A stretch of DNA of 64,000 bases from Bacteroidota bacterium (GTDB lineage: Bacteria > Bacteroidota > Bacteroidia > Bacteroidales > GCA-2748055): the NCBI GenBank assembly GCA_024244665.1, contig JAAEOI010000150.1:29620-93619 (forward strand), in the 5' to 3' direction. The position numbers were made by a program, and so were the translations under genes. Positions 56,801-64,000 of the stretch are shown in pieces (the stretch's first letter is position 1; each line of letters begins with the position of its first letter). A model generated the notes under the pieces. The model saw only the letters and a list, made by a program, of their open reading frames with translations, had not been told where the DNA came from and ran no database searches.

Positions 56801-59800
56801 AGATCGGATTGTACCAGGTAGGAGTTGGGATGATCGATTCCGTGACCTATCTGAATGAATTCCGTGAGAGTGTTTTGGGACGGTTCCCTGACGGAGGCCC
56901 TGATTTCCGGATTGTCTCACCGACGCCTGGTGCATCCAACGGGTTGAGGTTCCTGGAGGGTATTTTTATCAATGAGTTCATGGCCGGAAACGGAAGCGTC
57001 CACCAGGATGAGTTCGGGGAGTATGATGATTGGATTGAGCTTTTTAATGGCAATGATTTCTCCATTGACCTTGGGGGGACTTTCATGACCGACTCACTGG
57101 AAGATCTGTCACAGTACCGGATTCCATCCGACGCCCCTGAACTAACCACGATCCCAGCGGGGGGATACCTGGTGTTATGGGCTGACGGAGAAGAGCATCA
57201 GGGTGTTTTGCACCTGGGATTTAAACTGAGTGCCGGGGGAGAGGAGATCGCCCTGGTTCAGCCAGACGGGGTGGGGATTATAGATTCGCTGATTTATAAT
57301 AACCTGGATGCGGACATCTGCCTGGGAAGGCTGGAGGATGGAAGTGATCATATCCAGATGGTCTCACCCACACCCGGTTTTGCCAATGAGGTGAGGTTTC
57401 TGCAAAATGTACATATCAATGAATTTATGGCCGGAAACAGGAGTACCTATGCAGATGAGTTCGGTGAATATGATGACTGGATTGAACTGTATAACGGCAA
57501 CGATTTCGCCATTGATGTTGGCGGAACTTTCATGACCGATTCGCTGGGTGAACCTGCCCGGTACCGCATTCCCTCATATGCTCCCGACTCTACCACCATC
57601 CCTGCAAAGGGCCACCTGCTATTGTGGGCCGACGGGGAGGAGCAGCAGGGTATAAGGCACCTGGGATTTAAACTGAGCACAGGGGGAGAGGAGATCACCC
57701 TGGTTCAGCCAGACGGAGTGGGGATTATAGATTCACTCATTTATACCGAGCTGGATGCGGACATCTGCATTGGAAGGCTGGAGGATGGAAGTGATCATAT
57801 CCAGATGGTCTCACCAACACCCGGTTATGCCAACGAGGTGAGGTTCCTGCAAAATGTACATATCAATGAATTTATGGCCAGTAACAGAAATTCACATCCC
57901 GATGAAACAGGCGAGTATGACGATTGGATTGAACTGTATAACGGCAATGATTATGCTGTTGATATTGGCGGGGCCTTCATGACCGATTCCCTGGGGGATC
58001 TGATGAAATTCAGGATCCCATCCCATGCATCCGACTCAACCACCATCCCCGCCCTGGGATACCTTATATTATGGGCTGATGGAGATGAGGAGCAGGGGGT
58101 ACTGCACCTGGGATTTAAGCTGAGCAGCGAAGGAGAGGAGATCGCCCTGGTTCAGCCTGATGGTGAAGGAATCATCGATTCTTTGCGCTATTCAGAAGCA
58201 TATCCAAATCAATCCCTGGGAATACTTGAGGATGGAACCGGCAGGATGGAGATTGTAACTGCATCCCCGGGATATAAAAACTTCCTGAATCCCACTGAGA
58301 AACTTCATATCTCGGAGATTGTAGCTTCAGGAAATACGGCTCTTGCTGATAAGTCCGGTGCATATGAAGACTGGATCGAGATTTACAATGACAATGATTT
58401 CCCTATTGATATCGGTGGACTATACCTGACCGACAGTTTGCAGTTCCCTACCAAATTCAGGATTGGGACAGAAACACCGGACTCTACCACCATTCCTCCC
58501 AAAGGGTGTATCGTTCTGTGGGCTGACAGTCAGCCTGAGCAGGGTTTATATCACCTTGGATTCAGATTAAACGGGAAGGGTGAGCAGTTGGCCCTGACAG
58601 GATTTAGCGGGGAAAACATTATCGATTCAGTCTCCTTTCCCGACCAGTACCGTAATTTTTCGTACAGTAGGGAGAATAGTACCGGAGAATGGAAGTTTTA
58701 CCCTCCAAGCCCCGGCGTCATAAATGATATTTCGCCGCTTACAGGGATAACTATCAATGAGTTTATGGCATCCAGCACAAGCATGACCGATGAGTTCGGG
58801 GAATTTGACGACTGGATTGAGATTTATAATAACAATGATACTGAGATAGATGTGGGTGGATTGTACCTCACCGACAGCCTGGGAAAGCCTGACAAGTTCA
58901 GGATCCCAAGTCATTCACCCGAGCTGACTACTATTCCGCCCGGGGGCTATTTCGTTCTTTATGCCGATGGTCAGAAGGAGCAGGGAGTGAACCACACCAA
59001 TTTCCGGTTGGGAAGAGAGGGAGAGCAGATTGGATTGTTCCATTATGATGAAGAGACTGTAATCGATTCACTGACCTATCCAAAGCAGTATAAGAATACA
59101 GCAAGAGGGAGGGATCCCCTGAGTAGTTCATGGGTATATATTCCCCCCACTCCGGGTGGACCCAATCAACTTCCCGATTTTTCTGTATTGCGGATCAACG
59201 AGGTGATGGGATACAACCGGACCATTTATCATGATGAGTATAATGAATATGACGATTGGATTGAATTGTACAATGAGGGAGATGAGTCATTGGATATCGG
59301 AGGTTTATTCCTGACCGACAGCCTGGAAGAGAGGACGAAGTACAGAATATCTAACGAGTATCCTGATTCCACCATCATACCTGCCTGGGGTTACATGATT
59401 CTCTGGGCTGATAACTCGGACGAAGATGGGGTGCTGCACCTGGATATGAGGGTTGCAAAAACCGGTGAACAGATCTACCTGTTTGACTATAACGGGAACC
59501 TGATTGATAGTGTTACCTATCCGTTTATCAGTCCGAATCTGTCCTGGGGCAGGGCCAGCGACGGAAGCAGGGAGTGGATCAGGTTTTATCATCCCACACC
59601 CAACAGGTCAAACCTGCGGACCGGAGCCGATGATCCAACAATAGAAAATGGTACTCCGCTCATCTATCCCAACCCGGCCCTGGATTTCGTCCAGATTGCG
59701 CTTGTAAACCCCGCTGAAAACGACGGAAGAATCGATGTAGTTGATATGGATGGACGGATTGTCTGCCAGGAGAATATTCCCATGGGAAGTGAAGACGTCA

Positions 59801-59898
59801 GAATCGAAATACCACAATTAAATGCGGGGATCTATATCGTGCAGTGGACAGATTCCAACCGCCGTATAACAATTGGGAAGTTCATTAAATCCCAATGA
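53899..59898 (+). CDS. giant T9SS-secreted CotH-kinase-like protein with nine lamin-tail domains
   Basis: A 1999-aa protein. Signal peptide to about residue 23 ('ISGNGQ'). In order: a lamin-tail domain ('VYINEFQASN'); a chitobiase/hexosaminidase C-terminal-like domain ('YETRYTLDGSWPLPSSILYSG' pattern, about 180-245); a CotH-kinase-like domain (about 250-620, 'GLVLRNSGTDAYFSLFRDGFM', 'WRWILFDTDHSWGL'); an InlB-B-like repeat ('GYRFSHWEGAASS'); eight more lamin-tail domains (about 720-1910, each 'INEFMA.N....DEFGEYDDWIE.YN'); and a T9SS sorting domain ('LIYPNPALDFVQI'). CotH proteins are atypical protein kinases in spore formers; the active-site residues here would need structural comparison. 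It starts 18 bp after the SGNH gene. Confidence 0.85.
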   Translation: MYGLRYIGVLCLYFFALISGNGQVYINEFQASNITTVLDPDFGYTEWIEFYNAGGATDLDGYYLSDDLSDPYQCEIIDLHISSGSISGIWLVEESNILSAEFKLDPEGGSLYLFSPSMEMVDSVSYGKQFLDVSMGRNPANINTWSYFPEPTPWMINGTLAVNDTIPSPGIIFSLPGGFHTGSVTVELSPALPGYETRYTLDGSWPLPSSILYSGPLEISETTVVRARTFRTGKIPGEVVTNTYILNDSSSFPVISLSTDSENFFDDEIGFWVVGVNGVDGNCIEYPANWNQTWERPVNIEYISREGKQELSQLTGAKINGNCSRKSSFKSLGIYARKKYGDNSLDYPFFRSKDIDSFKGLVLRNSGTDAYFSLFRDGFMQSLVIGKMDLDYQAFEPAVIFLNGEYWGILNIREKLTEHYPAVNYGLDSDDIDMLEREFYIKRNEVISGSGEHYKEMMEYIEENDLSEPASYSHVEASMDINEYMNYSVAEIYFGNSDWPGNNVKYWRPHTEGGRWRWILFDTDHSWGLYEEEGSMLDVVTTPALHTLIFRGLLENEGFRDEFIQRMAAHINTTFHPQVVTAIFDSIKGSMDVELPRHRERWGRPSEYQYPRHTENIMPAFTASRPDEMREEFMDFFNIPGMFNLTSEVNDPDYGEIRVCEVSMVSGLTGSYFKEVPLRLTAVARSGYRFSHWEGAASSTSSEVFLELSADNWVRAVFEPSVSIEGVFLNEVSASDKKDIVDDYDEMEDWIEIHNSNAFDVDLAGWYISDSAGDAGYMIPAGYPEETTVAAGDYLLLWCDGEIRQGALHTSFKLQSEGETLSLYQPVGTSLILKETITYPGIPRALSYGRSVVSGRWEFLLPTPMAANLVDGPKVLRINEFQAKAGGYKDEWGEEEDWIEIYNPTADSIDLGGLFITDSLSNPLKYLIPSADALTLIPPYGFALFWADGQPEQGPMHLDFRLDSRQEEIGLYQVGVGMIDSVTYLNEFRESVLGRFPDGGPDFRIVSPTPGASNGLRFLEGIFINEFMAGNGSVHQDEFGEYDDWIELFNGNDFSIDLGGTFMTDSLEDLSQYRIPSDAPELTTIPAGGYLVLWADGEEHQGVLHLGFKLSAGGEEIALVQPDGVGIIDSLIYNNLDADICLGRLEDGSDHIQMVSPTPGFANEVRFLQNVHINEFMAGNRSTYADEFGEYDDWIELYNGNDFAIDVGGTFMTDSLGEPARYRIPSYAPDSTTIPAKGHLLLWADGEEQQGIRHLGFKLSTGGEEITLVQPDGVGIIDSLIYTELDADICIGRLEDGSDHIQMVSPTPGYANEVRFLQNVHINEFMASNRNSHPDETGEYDDWIELYNGNDYAVDIGGAFMTDSLGDLMKFRIPSHASDSTTIPALGYLILWADGDEEQGVLHLGFKLSSEGEEIALVQPDGEGIIDSLRYSEAYPNQSLGILEDGTGRMEIVTASPGYKNFLNPTEKLHISEIVASGNTALADKSGAYEDWIEIYNDNDFPIDIGGLYLTDSLQFPTKFRIGTETPDSTTIPPKGCIVLWADSQPEQGLYHLGFRLNGKGEQLALTGFSGENIIDSVSFPDQYRNFSYSRENSTGEWKFYPPSPGVINDISPLTGITINEFMASSTSMTDEFGEFDDWIEIYNNNDTEIDVGGLYLTDSLGKPDKFRIPSHSPELTTIPPGGYFVLYADGQKEQGVNHTNFRLGREGEQIGLFHYDEETVIDSLTYPKQYKNTARGRDPLSSSWVYIPPTPGGPNQLPDFSVLRINEVMGYNRTIYHDEYNEYDDWIELYNEGDESLDIGGLFLTDSLEERTKYRISNEYPDSTIIPAWGYMILWADNSDEDGVLHLDMRVAKTGEQIYLFDYNGNLIDSVTYPFISPNLSWGRASDGSREWIRFYHPTPNRSNLRTGADDPTIENGTPLIYPNPALDFVQIALVNPAENDGRIDVVDMDGRIVCQENIPMGSEDVRIEIPQLNAGIYIVQWTDSNRRITIGKFIKSQ
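57241..57887 (+). repeat. nearly identical DNA repeats in the lamin-tail region (447-bp spacing)
   Basis: The block 57241-57440 recurs at about 57688-57887 with few differences, including long identical runs around the 'GRLEDGSDHIQMVSPTPG' codons. It is part of an array of lamin-tail units about 440-450 bp apart from 56965 to 59200. The close match suggests recent duplication or gene conversion between units. Confidence 0.85.
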
Positions 59899-59901
59899 TG
59901 T

Positions 59902-60633
59902 TTACTTCCTGGATAATATGTTACGGAAGAACCTGATATTCCCGATGAAATATCGCTTAAAAAGCCTTCCGGGTTCCTGAAGAAACCTGAAAAACCATTC
60001 CAGTCCCATCAACCTCAAAAATTTGGGTGCGCGCTTAAACTTTTGTGATAAGAAATCAAATACTGCACCGCCTGCAATAAGGATTTTTACATTTGGGAGG
60101 TTTTTCCTGTTCTCTTTAATCCAGAGTTCCTGTTTTGGAACACCCATTCCAACTATAAGAATATCTGTATTAAGAGCATTGATTTTTTCTAAAATCTGCT
60201 TTGCTTCGTCATCATTAAAATATCCTGAATTATAACCGGCTAATATGATGTCGGGGTAATTTTGCCTGATGGTATCAATAGCCTTCTTCACTACCTCGTC
60301 TAAAGCACCCAATAGAAAAACAGACCTGTGATGTTTCGTACTATAGTTCAGTATTCTGGGAATGAGATCGGTACCATTCATGTTTTCTTTAAAATGGATG
60401 CCTTTGAGAATTCCTCCCAGTTTTATGCCGATTCCATCATTTAATACTAAATCAGACTCATTAAGCGCTTCTTTATACGCTGCGTTTTCGCAGGATATAT
60501 TAAAGCAATGCGCATTAATGAAGAATATGCTTCTCTGTTTATTTTCACTGATACCTGTATCGATCCAGTTTAATACTTCATCGGTATCCTTGTCATCTAC
60601 CTGTAATCCGTAATATTCAATACGCATATCCAT
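59902..60633 (-). CDS. WecG/TagA/CpsF family glycosyltransferase
   Basis: A 243-aa enzyme. I set the start at ATG 60633, just after the stop of the upstream GT2 gene; ATG 60627 is an alternative and 60672 would overlap the neighbour. Family motifs are 'LVLNDGIGIKLGGIL' with the catalytic-site Asp, 'ENMNGTDLIPRIL', 'FLLGALDEV' and 'VGMGVPKQELWI'. Members transfer ManNAc, ManNAcA or related sugars to lipid-linked intermediates. It is the last gene of a minus-strand operon, 3 bp from the end of the convergent CotH gene, and may add a sugar to the same class of surface glycan as the main locus. Confidence 0.9.
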   Translation of the reverse strand: MDMRIEYYGLQVDDKDTDEVLNWIDTGISENKQRSIFFINAHCFNISCENAAYKEALNESDLVLNDGIGIKLGGILKGIHFKENMNGTDLIPRILNYSTKHHRSVFLLGALDEVVKKAIDTIRQNYPDIILAGYNSGYFNDDEAKQILEKINALNTDILIVGMGVPKQELWIKENRKNLPNVKILIAGGAVFDFLSQKFKRAPKFLRLMGLEWFFRFLQEPGRLFKRYFIGNIRFFRNILSRK

Positions 60634-60634
60634 T

Positions 60635-61552
60635 TCAGACAGATTTTTTGCGTTTAAGTATTTGAAATACAATAAATTCCTTATTCACGAAGCGTTTGCT
60701 AAGACTTTTCCATAACAATCCCCTTAATATAAGGATCTGATTTCTATCTAATATTCGTTTGGTGTTTGCTGAAAGAGCAGACCTGGTATAACCTATCATT
60801 AACGAACAAGCTCCCAGCAGGTATGGTTTTTTGAAAATATCGTGTAAGGCCCTTAGCAATAGATACCAGAAACTGTACCCCAACTGATAAGCCCCGATAC
60901 CATGATTAATTCTCCCGGTAATTAAGCTCGATTTACCACCTACTTTACGGTACATCAGGTAGTTTATATCCCTGAAAGCAGCTGTTTCCCATCCTAAGGA
61001 AATGGCCTTGATATTATCCGCACAGTCCCAGCCCAGATTTTTGTCAATTCCACCAATTTCATCCAGGCACAACCTGTTATAGATCTTAAACTGTCCATGT
61101 GAGTGCCAGGTTGGACTGAGTTCATAAATTTTTTTCCCGTTTTCGTTGTAATAGGGAGTCCCGGAAACAATTCCCATTTTATCAGACCTATCAATCTTAA
61201 CGCTGATTTCTTCCATAAAATCCGGATCAAAGGAAATATCAGCATCCATCTTTATGATATAATCATACTCAACTCCACTTTCTTCAATAACTTTTTTGCC
61301 CACATCAAATACACGCACCACATTGCCACCCAATACATATTTCTTCTCCCCTTCATTATGATAATAGTGAATGAATGAATGCTTTTTTTGATATTCTCTG
61401 ACTATATCCGGAGTTCTGTCAACAGACCCGTCATCAACGATCAGACAATAAGCCGGGGCTATTGTCTGTGCAATAACTGAGTCAATTGTATCTCTGAGGT
61501 TGGCTTCTTCATTCTTGGCAGGAATAACTATGGCATATTTAATGCTTGACAT
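60635..61552 (-). CDS. family 2 glycosyltransferase
   Basis: A 305-aa GT-A enzyme: 'YAIVIPAKNEEANLRDTIDS', 'LIVDDGSVDRTPDIV' and the metal-binding 'IIKMDADISFD'. 'GGIDKNLGWDCADNIKA' provides the acceptor-side motif. A hydrophobic stretch near residues 225-240 could be membrane-associated. Its start is 6 bp after the RsmD stop and its stop is next to the WecG start, so the two glycosyltransferases are expressed with housekeeping genes. Sugar specificity is unknown. Confidence 0.88.
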   Translation of the reverse strand: MSSIKYAIVIPAKNEEANLRDTIDSVIAQTIAPAYCLIVDDGSVDRTPDIVREYQKKHSFIHYYHNEGEKKYVLGGNVVRVFDVGKKVIEESGVEYDYIIKMDADISFDPDFMEEISVKIDRSDKMGIVSGTPYYNENGKKIYELSPTWHSHGQFKIYNRLCLDEIGGIDKNLGWDCADNIKAISLGWETAAFRDINYLMYRKVGGKSSLITGRINHGIGAYQLGYSFWYLLLRALHDIFKKPYLLGACSLMIGYTRSALSANTKRILDRNQILILRGLLWKSLSKRFVNKEFIVFQILKRKKSV

Positions 61553-61558
61553 GCTAAA

Positions 61559-62098
61559 TTAAGATTGAAAATTAAAAAAAGTGAAATTCACTCCACCATA
61601 TTTTCTTTGCTCAAGGAAGTAGTCGTGTGAGGTGAAGGAGTGGCTGCCGGGATGCTCAAGGATGAATACCCCCCCCTTCGCAAGGATCTCTGTACTGAAT
61701 ACCAGGTCGGGCAGTTTTTCCAGAAGCGGGTGGTCGTAAGGTGGATCGGCAAAAATTATGTCAAATGACTGGTAAGGCCTTTTAAGAAAGCGGAATACAT
61801 CGCCCCTGATTACATTTACCATCTCCATCTCCATTTCCTGGCAACTCTTTCGGATGAAGTTGTAATGTTCCTGTTCGCTTTCGAGGGCAAGTACCGTACG
61901 GGCTCCGCGTGAAATAAATTCATAAGTAATACTGCCCGTCCCCGCAAATAGGTCAAGCACATCCAACTCTTCAAAATCGTATTTGTTCAGCAGAATGTTG
62001 AAGAGGCTCTCCTTTGCAAAATCGGTGGTGGGCCTGGCTTTGAAATTCTTTGGAGGGCGAATCTGTTTGCCCCTGTATGTACCACTGATTATACGCAC
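61559..62098 (-). CDS. rsmD: 16S rRNA (guanine-N2)-methyltransferase RsmD
   Basis: A 179-aa SAM-dependent enzyme of normal RsmD length that methylates G966 of 16S rRNA in assembled 30S subunits. It has the typical start 'MRIISGTYRGKQI', 'RPTTDFAKESLFNIL', the SAM site 'DLFAGTGSITYE' and the catalytic 'FADPPYDHP'. It overlaps the end of the DUF3822 gene by 10 bp, an arrangement familiar in Bacteroidota. Confidence 0.95.
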   Translation of the reverse strand: MRIISGTYRGKQIRPPKNFKARPTTDFAKESLFNILLNKYDFEELDVLDLFAGTGSITYEFISRGARTVLALESEQEHYNFIRKSCQEMEMEMVNVIRGDVFRFLKRPYQSFDIIFADPPYDHPLLEKLPDLVFSTEILAKGGVFILEHPGSHSFTSHDYFLEQRKYGGVNFTFFNFQS

Positions 62099-62922
62099 TT
62101 GCTTCCCTCCGAAAGAATCATATAGTGGAGCATCTGTGCCCTGGAAAGCTCTTCCAGGTAGTAGGGAGTGGTTTTTACCTGCCGGATGTATTTCCCCAGC
62201 AAACCGAATAGTTCATGTTCCGGGTGTACTATGCCTGAAAGGTAAACAGGAATAGTCTCCCGGTCCAGTTCCAGCTGTTTCAGTGTATTCAGTGTATGGT
62301 AAATGAAATCGGAGGGATCCTTCAGGGCATAACGATTCAGGAGCCTTACCCTGTCTTCCTGGATGACCAGTATTTCAAGGGTCTGATTCTGAACTTCAGC
62401 CAGGATAAATCCCCTCTGGTGGTCACTGGCCTGGACCTGGTCAGAGAGCGATAACAAGCATTCCGATGTGTGTATAATCTGGACAGGGCCATTGATTTTC
62501 CCTTTAAGGTCGTCCATTTCGGCCGTGAGTGTATACAAAATGTTCAGGTCGCGATCCCCGATGTAACGGTGGCTTACCAAAGCAGATTCATCCACCTCAG
62601 CTGCTTTTGTCAGAAGTATCCTGGAATCAGATTCATGGAAGAGTTGTTCCGGGACTATCGTGGCAGAAAGGGAGTCAAGAATAATAACGGTTTCACCTTC
62701 AAAATCGAGTAATTGTATTTCGTCCAGAATGCGTCCGCATTCAGCCGGGAAGATGGATGCAGGGACCGAAGGGTCGTATACGTATTGTTTTAGGAAAACC
62801 GGTTTATAACTGGCATCAGAAACAAGAATAGAAAAACCATCCGCTGAGAAACGGATGGTTTGGTGACCTTTAAGTCTGATGTCTTGTGTGATGGGATTTG
62901 ATATAATACCCTCTACCTGCAT
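62089..62922 (-). CDS. DUF3822 family protein
   Basis: A 277-aa cytoplasmic protein with the layout of DUF3822, a Bacteroidota family with an actin-like/ASKHA-type fold suggested by pattern ('IRFSADGFSILVSD' at the start, 'IPVYLSGIV' near the C-terminus). Function is unknown; it is commonly encoded beside rsmD, as here. It starts 14 bp after the stop of the upstream hypothetical gene. Confidence 0.82.
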   Translation of the reverse strand: MQVEGIISNPITQDIRLKGHQTIRFSADGFSILVSDASYKPVFLKQYVYDPSVPASIFPAECGRILDEIQLLDFEGETVIILDSLSATIVPEQLFHESDSRILLTKAAEVDESALVSHRYIGDRDLNILYTLTAEMDDLKGKINGPVQIIHTSECLLSLSDQVQASDHQRGFILAEVQNQTLEILVIQEDRVRLLNRYALKDPSDFIYHTLNTLKQLELDRETIPVYLSGIVHPEHELFGLLGKYIRQVKTTPYYLEELSRAQMLHYMILSEGSKCV

Positions 62923-62936
62923 GGGTATCCTTGATC

Positions 62937-63572
62937 TTATTCCCAGTTTCCTGTAAGTGTACCCTCTTCCATCGAGCCGAATTTCACTCCTTCGAATCCA
63001 ACGATTTTCATCCTCTCGTCCTTGTAGTTTACAACCAGCTGCCGGTCCATTCCATTGAGCAGCTTATCAAACATTACAGATACCTCCACAACCTGAACGG
63101 TCAGATTGGATGAGGTCAGGATCTTACCCGATTCCATGTTGAATGTGACGCCCTCTGTAAAGGGGACATATTGCAGTGAATCTGAGTTAAACCCTTTCCC
63201 GAAAAGTGAGTCGAGAACAGGAACATGGGTAATGTCACGACTGATAATACCGTCGTCCAGAGCCTTGGTACGGGCCTTGTCAAAGCCCATTTCTTCGAGC
63301 CACTCCTCCGGGATGACTCCAATGGCTTTTACCACCTGAAATGAGGTAGTATCCAGGAAAGCTATCAGGGTGTCAAAACTTCCTGTATATTTCTTATAAA
63401 TGTCCTTATATGCTTTCTGTGCCTCCCTGATATTAACCAGTCTTTCGATGGTAGCAGATTCCCTGACTTCAACCTCCTGGTTGAAGCGGATGGGTTCCAT
63501 GATGCTCTCAACAATCAGATAACCTAAAACGATTATTATCAAACCAAACAGAATCTGTATTACTCTTCTCAT
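62937..63572 (-). CDS. hypothetical protein with N-terminal membrane anchor
   Basis: A 211-aa protein with one N-terminal hydrophobic segment (about residues 5-23, 'LFGLIIIVLGYLIVES') and a mostly hydrophilic body. 'IREAQKAYKDIYKKYTGSFDTLIAFL' resembles the start of pilin-like or other short periplasmic domains, but no family is certain. It is the first gene of the operon that continues with DUF3822, rsmD and two glycosyltransferases. Confidence 0.7.
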   Translation of the reverse strand: MRRVIQILFGLIIIVLGYLIVESIMEPIRFNQEVEVRESATIERLVNIREAQKAYKDIYKKYTGSFDTLIAFLDTTSFQVVKAIGVIPEEWLEEMGFDKARTKALDDGIISRDITHVPVLDSLFGKGFNSDSLQYVPFTEGVTFNMESGKILTSSNLTVQVVEVSVMFDKLLNGMDRQLVVNYKDERMKIVGFEGVKFGSMEEGTLTGNWE

Positions 63573-63589
63573 GGGGAATGCTATTTTAG

Positions 63590-63605
63590 TGTGCGCACAA
63601 ATTTA
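63590..63605 (-). promoter_or_regulatory. possible -7 box with overlapping palindrome upstream of the rsmD operon
   Basis: On the minus strand TAAATTTG (63605-63598) fits the TAnnTTTG -7 consensus, 26 bp before the ATG at 63572. A perfect 10-bp palindrome TGTGCGCACA (63590-63599) overlaps its end and could be an operator. No TTTG -33 element is seen at the usual spacing, so the assignment is weak. Confidence 0.35.
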
Positions 63606-63653
63606 GTAAAAAAAATAAATTATATATTTTTATATGCGCATTAATTATAAGCC

Positions 63654-64000
63654 ATGCTGAGAAAGTTTATCGCTGCCAAAATTCTTGAAAATCTTGCTTT
63701 TCAGCCTACTGAGGGGCAACTTGAAATGATTGACGAGCTTGGAGGGTTCCTGGCATCGGACGATCTCAGCGAATTAATGCTTGTCAGAGGCTATGCCGGG
63801 ACCGGGAAAACCACGCTGGTTAACAGTCTGGTAAAGACTCTGGCATCTATGAAACAGAAATGCGTCCTGCTGGCACCAACCGGGCGTGCAGCCAAGGTCC
63901 TCAGTGCTTATACCGGCAGTTCTGCATGGACCATTCATAAGAAAATCTACCGGCAGAAGTCAGGAAAGGATGGACTCGGTGAATTTGTACTGGATAAAAA
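63654..64000 (+). CDS. RecD/PIF1-like DNA helicase (partial, N-terminus)
   Basis: The first 115 codons run off the end of the window. 'FQPTEGQLEMIDELGGFL' is a Q-motif-like start, Walker A is GYAGTGKTT (about residues 49-57), and 'VLLAPTGRAAKVLS' is motif Ia of superfamily 1B helicases. 'SAWTIHKKIYR' follows as in RecD2/PIF1-like enzymes. Such proteins unwind DNA in repair and replication. It is divergent from the rsmD operon with an 81-bp AT-rich gap between. Confidence 0.85.
   Translation, partial: MLRKFIAAKILENLAFQPTEGQLEMIDELGGFLASDDLSELMLVRGYAGTGKTTLVNSLVKTLASMKQKCVLLAPTGRAAKVLSAYTGSSAWTIHKKIYRQKSGKDGLGEFVLDK

Overview
The window is chromosomal DNA of a Bacteroidota bacterium, most likely a marine or sediment Bacteroidales/Marinilabiliales-type organism. 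The evidence is five very large secreted proteins with type IX secretion (T9SS) C-terminal sorting domains, FISUMP-domain lipoproteins, two SiaC-family proteins, a DUF3822-RsmD gene pair, and a few TAnnTTTG-like -7 boxes. No rRNA, tRNA, CRISPR array, insertion sequence or phage module was seen. Assignments come from reading motifs and domain patterns by eye; no database was searched.

Layout. (1) 1-2100, minus: a small operon of a Tat-exported Gfo/Idh/MocA oxidoreductase, a DinB-like protein and the start of a Tat-exported TIM-barrel isomerase/epimerase. (2) 2135-3846, minus: two SiaC-family proteins bracketing an unknown 269-aa protein, closed by a clear terminator. (3) 4147-33024, plus: a 29-kb, tightly packed Wzx/Wzy-type surface polysaccharide locus. 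It holds an initiating phosphoglycosyltransferase, an export lipoprotein, a Wzc-like co-polymerase/tyrosine kinase, two T9SS surface proteins, an MBOAT/AlgJ-like acetylation pair, a CDP-sugar branch (RfbF, epimerase, RmlC-like epimerase, C-methyltransferase, DUF4910 protein, SDR), glycosyltransferases, a flippase, a polymerase candidate, an asparagine-synthase-like enzyme, a sulfotransferase and a final sugar epimerase. (4) 33094-45599: two homologous three-gene cassettes (membrane protein, secreted caspase-like protease, five-repeat FISUMP lipoprotein) in inverted orientation, transcribed away from a central frameshifted T9SS polysaccharide-lyase-like gene that is preceded by four perfect 23-bp tandem repeats. 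(5) 45922-59898, plus: two giant T9SS proteins of 2652 aa (SGNH hydrolase, nine fibronectin III domains, HYR and PKD domains) and 1999 aa (CotH-kinase-like plus nine lamin-tail domains). (6) 59902-63572, minus: WecG/TagA and GT2 glycosyltransferases following RsmD, DUF3822 and a hypothetical protein. (7) 63654-64000, plus: the start of a RecD/PIF1-like helicase.

Taken together, most of the window builds and decorates the cell surface. The polysaccharide locus plausibly makes an acylated, possibly sulfated glycan with a C-methyl-branched CDP-derived sugar. T9SS proteins can be attached to such an anionic glycan in the outer leaflet, and the co-location of five T9SS cargo genes with the glycan locus is consistent with that. 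The duplicated caspase-like/FISUMP cassette is the best candidate here for an undescribed system. Its proteins all carry export signals, so it probably acts in the envelope rather than in the cytoplasm.
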